From an uncultured Cellulomonadaceae bacterium (lineage in GTDB: Bacteria > Actinomycetota > Actinomycetes > Actinomycetales > Cellulomonadaceae), in the NCBI GenBank assembly GCA_947495165.1, contig CANLXM010000002.1, positions 682,001 to 746,000 of the forward strand: a stretch of 64,000 nt of DNA, in the 5' to 3' direction. The translations under genes were made by a program, and so were the position numbers. This document shows positions 8,135 to 15,686 of the stretch, piece by piece. Numbering within the stretch: position 1 is the stretch's first letter; each line of letters begins with the position of its first letter. The notes beneath the pieces were generated by a model. The model searched no databases and was not told the DNA's origin. It saw nothing but the letters and a program-made list of their open reading frames with translations.

Positions 8135-9170
8135 CCAGGTCGCACTGCTCGTCGCCGTCGCCCTGCTGCTGGGCAACGCGTTCTTCGTCGGCGCCGAGTT
8201 CGCCGTCATCTCCGTCCGCCGCACGCAGGTCGAACCGCGTGCAGCCGAAGGCTCCGGGGCCGCGCGCATCACGCTGCGCGCCCTCGAGAACGTCTCGTTG
8301 ATGCTCGCCGCGTCCCAGCTCGGCATCACCATGTGCTCGCTCGGCCTCGGCGCGATCGCCGAGCCGGCCGTCGCGCACCTGATCGAGGGTCCGCTCGCCT
8401 CGCTCGGCGTCCCCGAGGACGCGGTGCACCCGATCGCGTTCGCGATCGCCCTCTCGATCGTCGTCTACCTGCACATGGTGCTGGGTGAGATGGTCCCGAA
8501 GAACATCGCGATCGCCTCGCCCGAGGCCTCAGCGCTGCTCCTCGCGCCCCCGCTCTACTTCGTCGCCACGGTGTTCAAGCCGATCGTGTGGGTGATGAAC
8601 CACTCGGCGAACCTGGTGCTCCGGCTCATCCGCGTCGAGCCCAAGGACGAGGTCGCCTCAGCATTCACGGCCGACGAGGTCGCCTCGTTCGTCGCGCAGT
8701 CCCGTGCCGAGGGGCTGCTCGACGCCGAGGCACACGAGCTCGTCGCCGGCGCCCTCGGGATCGGCGAGCGCACCGTGGCCGACGTCGCGGTCCCCGTGGC
8801 CGACCTCGAGGTCCTGCCGCACGGCGCGACCATCGCGGACGCGGAGGCCGCGTGCGTGCGCACCGGCTTCTCGCGATTCCCGATCTACGGGTCCAACGGC
8901 TTCGAGGGCTACGTCCACCTCAAGGACCTGCTCGGCACCGCGGCCGAGGACCTGCACCGCCCGATCGGCGCGGAGCAGATCCGGCGGCTCACGCTGCTCG
9001 AGGCCAGCACCACGCTCGACGACGCGCTCGCCGCCATGCAGCGCGCAGGTTCGCACCTGTCGCTCGTGCTCGCGTCCGACGGCGCCGCGACGGGCGTCGC
9101 GATGCTCGAGGACCTCGTGGAGGAGATGGTGGGCGAGATCGTCGACGCCGCCCAGCAGATCACGTCCTGA
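8127..9170 (+). CDS. CNNM-type membrane protein with CBS domains, short form
   Basis: A 347-residue paralogue of the preceding gene. It has the DUF21 membrane domain (LLVAVALLLGNAFFVGAEFAVISVRR, then ALSIVVYLHMVLGEMVPKNIAIA) and a CBS pair ending LVLASDGAATGVAMLEDLVEEMVGEIVDAA. Unlike its neighbour it stops there, without the C-terminal CorC_HlyC domain. Tandem long/short CNNM pairs are common in actinobacteria. Role in divalent cation transport or sensing is inferred from the family. It ends just before a perfect 14-bp terminator hairpin shared with galE. Confidence 0.93.
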   Translation: MSDQVALLVAVALLLGNAFFVGAEFAVISVRRTQVEPRAAEGSGAARITLRALENVSLMLAASQLGITMCSLGLGAIAEPAVAHLIEGPLASLGVPEDAVHPIAFAIALSIVVYLHMVLGEMVPKNIAIASPEASALLLAPPLYFVATVFKPIVWVMNHSANLVLRLIRVEPKDEVASAFTADEVASFVAQSRAEGLLDAEAHELVAGALGIGERTVADVAVPVADLEVLPHGATIADAEAACVRTGFSRFPIYGSNGFEGYVHLKDLLGTAAEDLHRPIGAEQIRRLTLLEASTTLDDALAAMQRAGSHLSLVLASDGAATGVAMLEDLVEEMVGEIVDAAQQITS

Positions 9171-9180
9171 GCTGTCCTGC

Positions 9181-9212
9181 GGGTGCGCCCCTCCTGCGGG
9201 AGGGGCGCACCC
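9181..9212. terminator. bidirectional hairpin terminator
   Basis: A perfect 14-bp stem (GGGTGCGCCCCTCC with its complement at 9199-9212) closes a four-base loop TGCG. It lies 10 bases after the CNNM stop and 12 bases after the convergent galE stop, so it can end transcription from both sides. There is no T tract, as is usual in high-GC actinobacteria. Confidence 0.88.
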
Positions 9213-9224
9213 GGGCTGGTCGCG

Positions 9225-10211
9225 CTAGTCGAGCGCGACCGCGCGCGGTCCGGCCTGCCAGGCGGACCACGCCGAGGCGATGATGTCGTCGAACGTGCGG
9301 CTGGTGCGCCAGCCCATGGCCTGCTCGATCCGCTCCGGGGAGGCCACGAGCAGCGCGGGGTCGCCCGCGCGGCGAGGCTCGACGTCGACCGTGACGGGCA
9401 GCTCGGTGTGCCGCGCGATCGCGTCGATCACCTCGCGCACCGAGGCGCCGGCGCCTGAGCCCACGTTGAACACGTCGAACTCGCGGTCCACGCGGTCGAG
9501 GTAGTCGAGCGAGGCGATGTGCGCGTCGGCCAGGTCGGCCACGTGGACATAGTCCCGGATGCACGTGCCGTCGGGGGTGTCGTAGTCCTCGCCGAACAGC
9601 CGCGCGGGCTGACCCTGGGTGACCCGCTCGAGCACCATCGGCACCAGGTTGAGGACCGCGGGGTCGCCCAGGTCGTCCCAGCCGGAGCCGGCGACGTTGA
9701 AGTACCGCAGCGCCACGAACTTGATGCCGTGCGCCCGCTCGGCGTCGCGGCCGAGCCACTCACCGATCAGCTTGGTCTCGCCGTACGGGTTGATCGGCGC
9801 GGTGCGGGCGGTCTCGGAGACCACCGACTCCTCCGGGCTGCCGTAGGTCGCCGCCGAGGAGGAGAACACCAGCTTCTCGACGCCCGCCGCGACCATCGCG
9901 TCGACCACGTTCGTGAGACCGCCGACGTTCTGGGCGTAGTAGAACGTGGGGCGGAGCACGGACTCGCCGACCTGCTTGCGGGCCGCGAAGTGGATGACCG
10001 CGTCGACGTCGTGGTCGCGCATCGCCGTGGTGAGGACCTCGACCGCCCCCGGGGACGCGACGTCGAGCTCGATCAGGGTCGCGTCGCCGATGCGGTCCGC
10101 CGCTCCGGTCGACAGGTCGTCCACGACGACGACGCGCTCACCGGCCTCCTGCAGCAGGCGCACCACGTGCGCTCCGATGTAGCCGGCACCACCAGTCACG
10201 AGAGTCGTCAT
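9225..10211 (-). CDS. galE: UDP-glucose 4-epimerase
   Basis: A 328-residue short-chain dehydrogenase of the extended type. It has the NAD-binding motif VTGGAGYIGAHVVRLL at residues 5-20, the catalytic Ser in SSSAATYG and Tyr/Lys in NPYGETK, and the conserved FRYFNVAG-like RYFNVAGSGW. GalE interconverts UDP-glucose and UDP-galactose for the Leloir pathway and cell-wall polysaccharides. Length is normal. The ATG has TAGGCT (10218-10223) 6 bases upstream and no Shine-Dalgarno, a leaderless arrangement. No gal genes are adjacent. Confidence 0.96.
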   Translation of the reverse strand: MTTLVTGGAGYIGAHVVRLLQEAGERVVVVDDLSTGAADRIGDATLIELDVASPGAVEVLTTAMRDHDVDAVIHFAARKQVGESVLRPTFYYAQNVGGLTNVVDAMVAAGVEKLVFSSSAATYGSPEESVVSETARTAPINPYGETKLIGEWLGRDAERAHGIKFVALRYFNVAGSGWDDLGDPAVLNLVPMVLERVTQGQPARLFGEDYDTPDGTCIRDYVHVADLADAHIASLDYLDRVDREFDVFNVGSGAGASVREVIDAIARHTELPVTVDVEPRRAGDPALLVASPERIEQAMGWRTSRTFDDIIASAWSAWQAGPRAVALD

Positions 10212-10236
10212 GCCCCGAGCCTAGTCGCCGGGCGGC

Positions 10237-10590
10237 TCAAGCCCAGCCGAGCTCGTGCAGCCGGGCGTCGTCGATACCGAAGTAGTGCGCGACCTCGTGC
10301 ACCACCGTCACGAGGACCTCCTCCACGACGTCCTCCTCGGTGTCGCAGATCGCCAGGGTGGGGTTGCGGAAGATCGTGATGCGGTCGGGCAGGAACCCGG
10401 AGGACCACAGGGGCGTCCGCTCGGTGAGCGGCACGCCGTCGTACAGGCCCAGCAGCGTGGGGTCGTCGGCCGGGGCGTCGTCCTCGACGAGCACGACGAC
10501 GTTGTCGATCTTGCTGGCGAGCTCCGCGGGGATCTCGTCCAGGGCGTCGCTGACGAGCTCTTCGAAGCGCTCGCGTGTCATCTCGATCAC
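10237..10590 (-). CDS. metallopeptidase (zincin-like) family protein
   Basis: A small protein of about 117 residues carrying the zinc motif HEVAH in TVVHEVAHYFGIDDARLHELGW near the C terminus. This matches the actinobacterial 'metallopeptidase family protein' group, minimal zincins without a known substrate. The N terminus (ERFEELVSDALDEIPAELASKIDNVVVLVEDD) is typical of the group. Start choice is open: GTG at 10590 has a GGA 7 bases upstream; ATG at 10581 lacks a ribosome site. It is divergent from the tRNA-Glu promoter. Confidence 0.88.
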   Translation of the reverse strand: MIEMTRERFEELVSDALDEIPAELASKIDNVVVLVEDDAPADDPTLLGLYDGVPLTERTPLWSSGFLPDRITIFRNPTLAICDTEEDVVEEVLVTVVHEVAHYFGIDDARLHELGWA

Positions 10591-10661
10591 GTGGATGTCC
10601 GTCTCTGCGCTGGTGGTCCGACGCCGGTGCACGGCATCAGATCGTTGGAACCGCAACGATT

Positions 10662-10691
10662 TTGCACTCTCGCCGCAGATACGCATATGCT
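10662..10691 (+). promoter_or_regulatory. promoter of the tRNA cluster
   Basis: TTGCAC at 10662-10667 and TATGCT at 10686-10691, spacing 18, fit a housekeeping promoter. The tRNA-Glu 5' end follows 42 bases later, leaving a short leader for RNase P to remove. Confidence 0.65.
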
Positions 10692-10733
10692 ATGCGAGGT
10701 CTTCGACGGTTCGACGCCGGGCAACAAGACTAG

Positions 10734-10806
10734 GCCCCCATCGTCTAGTGGCCTAGGACGCCGCCCTTTCACGGCGGTAGCACGGGTTCGAATCCCGTTG
10801 GGGGTA
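10734..10806 (+). tRNA. tRNA-Glu (UUC)
   Basis: Acceptor stem GCCCCCA/TGGGGGT, anticodon stem CCGCC/GGCGG around loop CTTTCAC with anticodon TTC, T arm CGGGT-type GGTTCGAATCC, discriminator A at 10806. First gene of a three-tRNA cluster. Confidence 0.96.
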
Positions 10807-10904
10807 CAGGTAGGATCGGTGCAGCACGGCCGGTCAGACTTGATCACCAGCACGGAGAACAGCACGATCAGCATCATCCAGCAGTACGGTCTTGGTACCA
10901 CCAA

Positions 10905-10978
10905 GGCCCCGTAGCGCAGTTGGTTAGCGCGCCGCCCTGTCACGGCGGAGGTCGCGGGTTCAAGTCCCGTCGGGGTCG
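10905..10978 (+). tRNA. tRNA-Asp (GUC)
   Basis: Acceptor GGCCCCG/CGGGGTC (one G-T pair), D arm GCGC/GCGC, anticodon stem CCGCC/GGCGG around CTGTCAC with anticodon GTC, T loop GGTTCAAGTCC, discriminator G at 10978. It lies 98 bases after tRNA-Glu. Confidence 0.96.
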
Positions 10979-10987
10979 CTCGATCAT

Positions 10988-11009
10988 CGCCCGGTCATCT
11001 GGCCGGGCG
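10988..11009 (+). terminator. hairpin between tRNA-Asp and tRNA-Phe
   Basis: CGCCCGG pairs with CCGGGCG around an 8-base loop, followed by TTGTCGGTTT. It may be a weak terminator or a processing signal inside the tRNA cluster. Confidence 0.5.
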
Positions 11010-11019
11010 TTGTCGGTTT

Positions 11020-11092
11020 GGCCACTTAGCTCAGTTGGTAGAGCGTTCGACTGAAAATCGAAAGGTCGGCAGTTCGACCCTGCCAGTGGCCA
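11020..11092 (+). tRNA. tRNA-Phe (GAA)
   Basis: Acceptor GGCCACT/AGTGGCC, D arm GCTC/GAGC, anticodon stem TTCGA/TCGAA around CTGAAAA with anticodon GAA, T arm GGCAG-TTCGACC-CTGCC, discriminator A at 11092. Last gene of the tRNA cluster. Confidence 0.96.
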
Positions 11093-11096
11093 CGCA

Positions 11097-11130
11097 AGCC
11101 CCGCCCGGTCCGCCGTGCGGGGCTCTTGTC
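11097..11130 (+). terminator. terminator after tRNA-Phe
   Basis: AGCCCCGC (11097-11104) pairs perfectly with GCGGGGCT (11117-11124) around a 12-base loop and is followed by CTTGTC. It lies 5 bases after the tRNA and closes the cluster. Confidence 0.75.
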
Positions 11131-11215
11131 ATGTCGCCTCCGATTGCCCCGGTCGCCCAGACGCGGTTGAGTAGGGCTCAGCTCACCCGTCCTACGCCCC
11201 GGAAGGCACGACGAC

Positions 11216-11641
11216 ATGACGTACCACGACCCCACCGGCCCGACGGCCGCGGACGACGCCCCTCCGTCGCTCGGCGTGCTCTTCAGCCGCCTGACCGAGC
11301 AGACGTCCAAGCTGGTACGCGCCGAGATCGCGCTGGCGAAGAACGAGATGACCGCCAAGCTCAGCAAGCTGGGCATGGCCATCGGTCTGTTCGCAGCCGC
11401 CGGCATCCTCGCGCTCTACGGGCTCGGCGTACTCATCGACGCCGCCGTCCTCGGGCTCTCCGAGGCGCTCGCACCGTGGCTGTCCGCGCTGATCGTCGCC
11501 GTCGTCCTCTTCCTCGTCGTCGGCGTGCTCGCGCTGATCGGCAAGAAGCGCCTCGACGCCGGCACGCCGCCCAAGCCGGAGGCCGCCGCCGCGAGCGTGA
11601 AGAAGGACGTCGACGCCGTCAAGAAGGGCCTGAAGTCATGA
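11216..11641 (+). CDS. phage holin-like family membrane protein (not phage)
   Basis: A 141-residue protein of the actinobacterial 'phage holin family' (Phage_holin_3_6-like). A charged N-terminal helix (LVRAEIALAKNEMTAKLSKLG) leads into two transmembrane helices, about residues 54-78 and 88-112, and a Lys-rich cytoplasmic tail (KKDVDAVKKGLK). No other phage genes are near; family members are chromosomal envelope proteins of unknown role. It overlaps the following DUF3618 gene by 4 bases (ATGA), a pairing seen repeatedly in actinobacteria, so both probably act together in the membrane. Confidence 0.87.
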   Translation: MTYHDPTGPTAADDAPPSLGVLFSRLTEQTSKLVRAEIALAKNEMTAKLSKLGMAIGLFAAAGILALYGLGVLIDAAVLGLSEALAPWLSALIVAVVLFLVVGVLALIGKKRLDAGTPPKPEAAAASVKKDVDAVKKGLKS

Positions 11642-11922
11642 GCGACGACAAGATCTCCCAGAAGACCCTCGAGTCCGAGATCGCCGCCACCCGCGCGGAG
11701 CTCGCCGCGACGATCGACTCGCTCTCGCTGCGGCTCGACCCTCGCATCCGCGCCGCGGAGGCCAAGGTCGCCGCGGTGCAGGCGGGCTCCGACACCGCGG
11801 CGTTCCTCAAGGGCGCCGGCCTGCCGGAGGAGGACCCGTCGCGCGCGCGCAACGTGAAGGTCCTGCTCGGCGCCGCTGCTGGCGTCGTCGGGCTCGTCGC
11901 GCTCAAGCTGATCCGCCGCTAG
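11638..11922 (+). CDS. DUF3618 family protein
   Basis: A 94-residue protein. The N-terminal amphipathic helix with the family pattern LESEIAATRAELAATIDSLSLRLDP occupies residues 8-33; one C-terminal membrane segment LLGAAAGVVGLVALKLI ends the protein. DUF3618 proteins accompany holin-like membrane proteins in actinobacteria; function unknown. Translationally coupled to the upstream gene. A hairpin at 11936 ends the unit. Confidence 0.88.
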   Translation: MSDDKISQKTLESEIAATRAELAATIDSLSLRLDPRIRAAEAKVAAVQAGSDTAAFLKGAGLPEEDPSRARNVKVLLGAAAGVVGLVALKLIRR

Positions 11923-11935
11923 CCGGCAGACGACG

Positions 11936-11968
11936 GAGGCCGCCGTCCCGGGAGGGAGGGCGGCCTTC
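11936..11968. terminator. bidirectional hairpin terminator
   Basis: GAGGCCGCC (11936-11944) pairs with GGCGGCCTT (11959-11967), last pair G-T, around a 14-base loop. It lies 14 bases after the DUF3618 stop and 24 bases after the bldC stop and can serve both convergent units. Confidence 0.75.
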
Positions 11969-11991
11969 GTGGTGCTCAGCGGGCGTGCGGG

Positions 11992-12204
11992 TCAGCCGAC
12001 CTGCTCGGTGCGCTCCTCGGCGCTGCCGTCCAGCAGCGAGAGAACCTCGGCCTCGCGGTAGCGGCGGTGGCCACCGAGGGTGCGGATGGCCGACAGCTTG
12101 CCGGCCTTCGCCCAGCGGGTGACCGTCTTCGGGTCGACCCGAAAGAGACTCGCCACCTCGGCAGGAGTCAGCAGTACGTCGGACTCAGTGCCGTGGACAG
12201 GCAT
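11992..12204 (-). CDS. bldC: BldC-like small DNA-binding regulator
   Basis: A 70-residue MerR-type winged helix protein: LLTPAEVASLFRVDPKTVTRWAKAG then KLSAIRTLGGHRRYREAEV. This matches Streptomyces BldC, a 68-residue protein that binds direct repeats in head-to-tail multimers and times the switch to development. In non-sporulating actinobacteria homologues are widespread and their targets less clear. A strong AAGGAG ribosome site lies 7 bases before the ATG. In its upstream region TGGG-AGTATTA-CCCA (12260-12274) is an inverted repeat and a possible control site. Confidence 0.93.
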   Translation of the reverse strand: MPVHGTESDVLLTPAEVASLFRVDPKTVTRWAKAGKLSAIRTLGGHRRYREAEVLSLLDGSAEERTEQVG

Positions 12205-12580
12205 GGTCTCTCCTTCATGAAGTCTGTTGCGGATACGTCCATATCATCGCACCGGAGCCTGGGAGTATTACCCAAAACGCCTGGTCAGATTCGGGCAATC
12301 CGGGCTAGATGCGCCCCGTGGGTCTGCACGTGTGGCAGCGCTCACACGCGGCGCACGGATAATGCGCGGCGAAACGGCCGCCGGCCACGTCAGCGGGCTC
12401 GGGGCGGGGCCGCCCGAGCGCCTCGGGGCCAGGCCCAGCAGGCGGGCAAGTGGTCCAAACGTCGAGCGAGCATGTACCGTGGGACCACGAACAGACGAGA
12501 CACCACGCTGGGACCGCCCGTGTGATGTGGCACCGCCACGCACAGGCCAGTCCCGCCTCTATGTAAGGGGGGTCGGAGCC
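12205..12580. promoter_or_regulatory. divergent regulatory region bldC / DUF3073
   Basis: This 376-base gap holds two divergent promoters and no supported gene. Next to bldC are the AT-rich inverted repeat TGGG-AGTATTA-CCCA (12260-12274) and TATGGAC-like sequence. Near its middle, TGGCAGCGCTCACA (12333-12346) is a partial palindrome centred on AGCGCT, two mismatches from the CebR/CelR operator TGGGAGCGCTCCCA. Before the DUF3073 gene are TACCGT (about 12475-12480) and a GGAG ribosome site. The roles are inferred from pattern only. Confidence 0.5.
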
Positions 12581-12775
12581 ATGGGCCGCGGCCGTCAGAA
12601 GGCGAAGCAGACCAAGGTCGCTCGCGAGCTGAAGTACTACACGCCTCCCACGGACATCCGTGCGCTCGAGCAAGAGCTCGCGCGTTCCGGCCGTACCGAC
12701 GTCGCGGTGGAGAACCGTCCGACGCGCGACGACGACGAGGACCTCGGCGCCGCCCCGTGGAGCAACGAGCGCTGA
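12581..12775 (+). CDS. DUF3073 family protein
   Basis: A 64-residue basic protein starting MGRGRQKAKQTKVARELKYY, the hallmark of the actinobacterial DUF3073 family; the C-terminal half is acidic (RDDDEDLGAAPWSNE). Function is unknown. GGAG 6 bases before the ATG supports this start over the longer open frame, whose extra 118 codons are rich in Arg/Gly and non-coding in character. In many actinobacteria this gene lies close to purM/purF, as it does here. Confidence 0.9.
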   Translation: MGRGRQKAKQTKVARELKYYTPPTDIRALEQELARSGRTDVAVENRPTRDDDEDLGAAPWSNER

Positions 12776-12832
12776 CGCGCTCGGCGCACCGCCGCTGACG
12801 CTCGCGCGCCGACGGCGGCCCGCCGCCCGGGG

Positions 12833-13939
12833 TCAGCGATAGTCGTTGACCAGGCGCACGGCTCCGGCCTGCACGCCCTTGGTCCCCGCGACGACGTCGG
12901 CGCGCTCGGCTCCTGCGTGCTCGTCCGTCGCCACCGTCCCCAGGACCCAGGCGGGCACGCCGAGCTGCGCGCAGCGCGCCAGCGCGGCGTCGGCTGCGTC
13001 CTGGCCGACGACGGCGACCATGCCGACGCCCAGGTTGAGCGTGCTCTCGAGGTCGCCGCGCGGGACCTGGCCGAGCTCGCGGACCAGCCGGAACACGGCC
13101 GGCAGCTCCCAGGAGGCGCGGTCCACGGTCGCGATCATGCCGGCCGGCAGCACGCGCGCGAGGTTCGCGGCGAGCCCGCCGCCCGTGACGTGCGTGTACG
13201 CGTGCACCTGGGCGGCGGGGTCGGCGGCCAGCGCGAGGCAGTCCGCCGCGTAGACGCGGGTCGGCTCGAGGAGCTCCTCCCCCAGCGTGCGGCCGAGGTC
13301 CGGGACGTCGCGGTCGAGCGCCCACCCCGCGTGCGCGACGACGGCGCGCACGAGCGAGTAGCCGTTGGAGTGCAGACCCGACGACGCCATCGCGATCAGG
13401 ACGTCGCCGTCCCGCACGCGCTCCGGGCCGAGCAGCGCGTCGGCCTCCACGACGCCCGTGGCAGCGCCGGCGACGTCGTACTCGTCGGGACCGAGCAGCC
13501 CGGGGTGCTCGGCCGTCTCGCCGCCCACGAGCGCGGTGCCCGCGACCTCGCACGCCTGCGCGATGCCGCGCACGACGGCCGCGATGCGCTCGGGCACCAC
13601 GCGCCCGCACGCGATGTAGTCGGTCATGAACAACGGCTTGGCACCGACCACGACGATGTCGTCGACGACCATGCCCACGAGGTCGAACCCGATGGTGTCG
13701 TGCTTGTCCATCGCCTGGGCGATCGCGACCTTGGTGCCGACCCCGTCGGTCGACGTCGCCAGCAGCGGCCGCGTGTAGCTCGCGACCTCGCTGAAGTCGT
13801 AGAGCCCGGCGAACCCGCCGACGCCCCCGAGCACCTGCGGGCCGTGGGTGGCCCGCACGGCGTCCTTCATCAGCTCGACCGCCCGGTCTCCCGCGTGCGT
13901 GTCGACGCCGGCGGCGGCATAGGTCAGTCCGTCGGTCAT
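12833..13939 (-). CDS. purM: phosphoribosylformylglycinamidine cyclo-ligase
   Basis: AIR synthetase, 368 residues, fifth step of de novo purine synthesis (FGAM + ATP to AIR). Family marks are the N-terminal TYAAAGVDTHAGDRAVELMK, GGFAGLYD, the ATP-site stretch LLATSTDGVGTKVAIAQAMDKHDTIGFDLVGM and VGGETAEHPGL. The gene follows purF on the same strand with a 13-base gap, so purF-purM form an operon. The lid glycine-rich loop THVTGGGLAANLARVLP is intact. Standard length. Confidence 0.97.
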   Translation of the reverse strand: MTDGLTYAAAGVDTHAGDRAVELMKDAVRATHGPQVLGGVGGFAGLYDFSEVASYTRPLLATSTDGVGTKVAIAQAMDKHDTIGFDLVGMVVDDIVVVGAKPLFMTDYIACGRVVPERIAAVVRGIAQACEVAGTALVGGETAEHPGLLGPDEYDVAGAATGVVEADALLGPERVRDGDVLIAMASSGLHSNGYSLVRAVVAHAGWALDRDVPDLGRTLGEELLEPTRVYAADCLALAADPAAQVHAYTHVTGGGLAANLARVLPAGMIATVDRASWELPAVFRLVRELGQVPRGDLESTLNLGVGMVAVVGQDAADAALARCAQLGVPAWVLGTVATDEHAGAERADVVAGTKGVQAGAVRLVNDYR

Positions 13940-13952
13940 GGTGCTCCTCGCG

Positions 13953-15500
13953 TCAGGGGTGGTCGAGCGCGCCGGCGCCGCCGGCGGAGACCGTCAGGTG
14001 CGGCAGGTTGTCGGCCGGGTCGCCCAGCGGCAGCTCGTTCTGCTCGAGCAGGTGCTTGCCGAGCCGGTCCGCGCTGGGCAGCTCGATGGGGTACTTGCCC
14101 GTGAAGCAGGCCGAGCAGAGCTGAGTGGTGGGCTGCTCGGTCGCGGCGATCATCGCGTCGAGCGAGATGTACCCGAGCGAGTCGGCCCCCAGCGAGGCGC
14201 CGATCTCGTGGGAGCTGAGCCCGTTGGCGATCAGCTCTGCCCGCGAGGCGAAGTCGATCCCGTAGAAGCACGGCCACTTCACGGGCGCGGAGCTGATCCG
14301 GACGTGCACCTCGGCCGCACCGGCCTCTCGCAGCATCCGGATCAGGGCACGCTGGGTGTTGCCCCGGACGATCGAGTCGTCGACGACGACGAGCCGCTTG
14401 CCGCGGATGACGTCGCGCAGCGGGTTGAGCTTGAGGCGGATGCCGAGCTGGCGCAGCGAGTCCGACGGTTGGATGAACGTGCGGCCGACGTAGGCGTTCT
14501 TCGTCAGGCCCTGACCGAACGGGATGCCCGACTCCTGCGCGTAGCCGACGGCTGCCGGGGTGCCGGACTCCGGCACGGGGATGACGAGGTCGGCCTCGAC
14601 GGGGTGCTCGCGGGCGAGCTGGCGGCCCATCTCGACCCGCGCCGCGTGCACGGACCGGCCGGCGATCGTGGTGTCCGGGCGGGCGAGGTACACGTACTCG
14701 AATACGCAGCCGGCGCGCTCGACCGGCGCGAAGCGCTGCGAGCGCAGGCCGTCGGCGTCGATCGTGACCATCTCGCCGGGCTCGACCTCACGGACGTACG
14801 ACGCACCGACGATGTCGAGGGCGGACGTCTCGCTGGCCACGACCCAGCCGCGCTCGAGCCGGCCGAGGACGAGCGGGCGCACGCCCTGCGGGTCGCGGGC
14901 CGCGTACAGGGTGTGCTCGTCCATGAAGACGAGCGAGAAGGCGCCGCGCAGCCGGGGCAGGACCTCGAGCGCCGTGGCCTCGAGGGTGTGGTCGGCGTCG
15001 CCCGCGAACAGCGCGGTGATCAGCGCCGTGTCCGTGGTGTTGCCGCGCGCCAGCTCGCCGCGGCGCTGGGCCCCGTAGCGCTCCGCGACCAGGTCGACGA
15101 GCTCGCCGGAGTTGACGAGGTTGCCGTTGTGACCGAGGGCGACGGTGCCGGACGCCGTCGCGCCGAGCGTCGGCTGGGCGTTCTCCCAGGTCACGCCGCC
15201 CGTGGTCGAGTAGCGACAGTGCCCGACAGCGATGTGCCCGGTGAGCGCGTTGAGCGCGGTCTCGTCGAAGACCTGGGACACGAGGCCCATGTCCTTGTAG
15301 ACGAGGATCTGCGAGCCGTTGCTCGTCGCGATGCCCGCGGACTCCTGCCCGCGGTGCTGCAGCGCGTACAGGCCGAAGTAGGCGAGCTTGGCGACCTCCT
15401 CGCCAGGGGCCCAGACACCGAAGACACCACAGGCGTCCTGGGGTCCCTTCTCGCCGGGCATCAGGTCGTGATTGAGCAGTCCGTCTCCGCGCGAAGCCAC
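13953..15500 (-). CDS. purF: amidophosphoribosyltransferase
   Basis: Glutamine PRPP amidotransferase, 515 residues, the committing step of purine synthesis. With the GTG start at 15500 the mature nucleophile is Cys24 (DACGVFGVW) after a 23-residue propeptide, as in B. subtilis-type enzymes that also carry a [4Fe-4S] cluster; candidate ligands lie in GCVFEYVY, WPCFYGID and LCSACFTGK. The PRPP site is VVVDDSIVRGNTQ. The start was chosen because GGGAG lies 9 bases upstream and the family begins RGDG(x)nPGEKGPQDACG. Operon with purM; divergent from the sulfate transporter genes. Confidence 0.97.
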   Translation of the reverse strand: MASRGDGLLNHDLMPGEKGPQDACGVFGVWAPGEEVAKLAYFGLYALQHRGQESAGIATSNGSQILVYKDMGLVSQVFDETALNALTGHIAVGHCRYSTTGGVTWENAQPTLGATASGTVALGHNGNLVNSGELVDLVAERYGAQRRGELARGNTTDTALITALFAGDADHTLEATALEVLPRLRGAFSLVFMDEHTLYAARDPQGVRPLVLGRLERGWVVASETSALDIVGASYVREVEPGEMVTIDADGLRSQRFAPVERAGCVFEYVYLARPDTTIAGRSVHAARVEMGRQLAREHPVEADLVIPVPESGTPAAVGYAQESGIPFGQGLTKNAYVGRTFIQPSDSLRQLGIRLKLNPLRDVIRGKRLVVVDDSIVRGNTQRALIRMLREAGAAEVHVRISSAPVKWPCFYGIDFASRAELIANGLSSHEIGASLGADSLGYISLDAMIAATEQPTTQLCSACFTGKYPIELPSADRLGKHLLEQNELPLGDPADNLPHLTVSAGGAGALDHP

Positions 15501-15686
15501 GTCGCCAGTCTCCCACAGCACACCGCGGGCGACCACGATGCGGGACTGGCCCCCGCGCGCGTGCACCGGGCGGGCCGACGACGGCGTCTCAGGATCCGGG
15601 AAGCGAGGCGTCCGTCATGGGCGCACGGCTGCCCGCTCCGTACCGTCACGTCACGCCTACCGACCGCCCGCCGTCAGGAGCTCGAC

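Noticed and set aside
6503..8332. 609-codon minus-strand frame opposite the CNNM gene
   Set aside because: It lacks any recognisable domain and covers two well-supported plus-strand genes with matching membrane and CBS domains.
11216..11922. Prophage remnant suggested by a holin-like protein next to tRNA genes
   Set aside because: No integrase, attachment repeat or other phage gene is present; the holin-like/DUF3618 pair is a normal chromosomal pair in actinobacteria.
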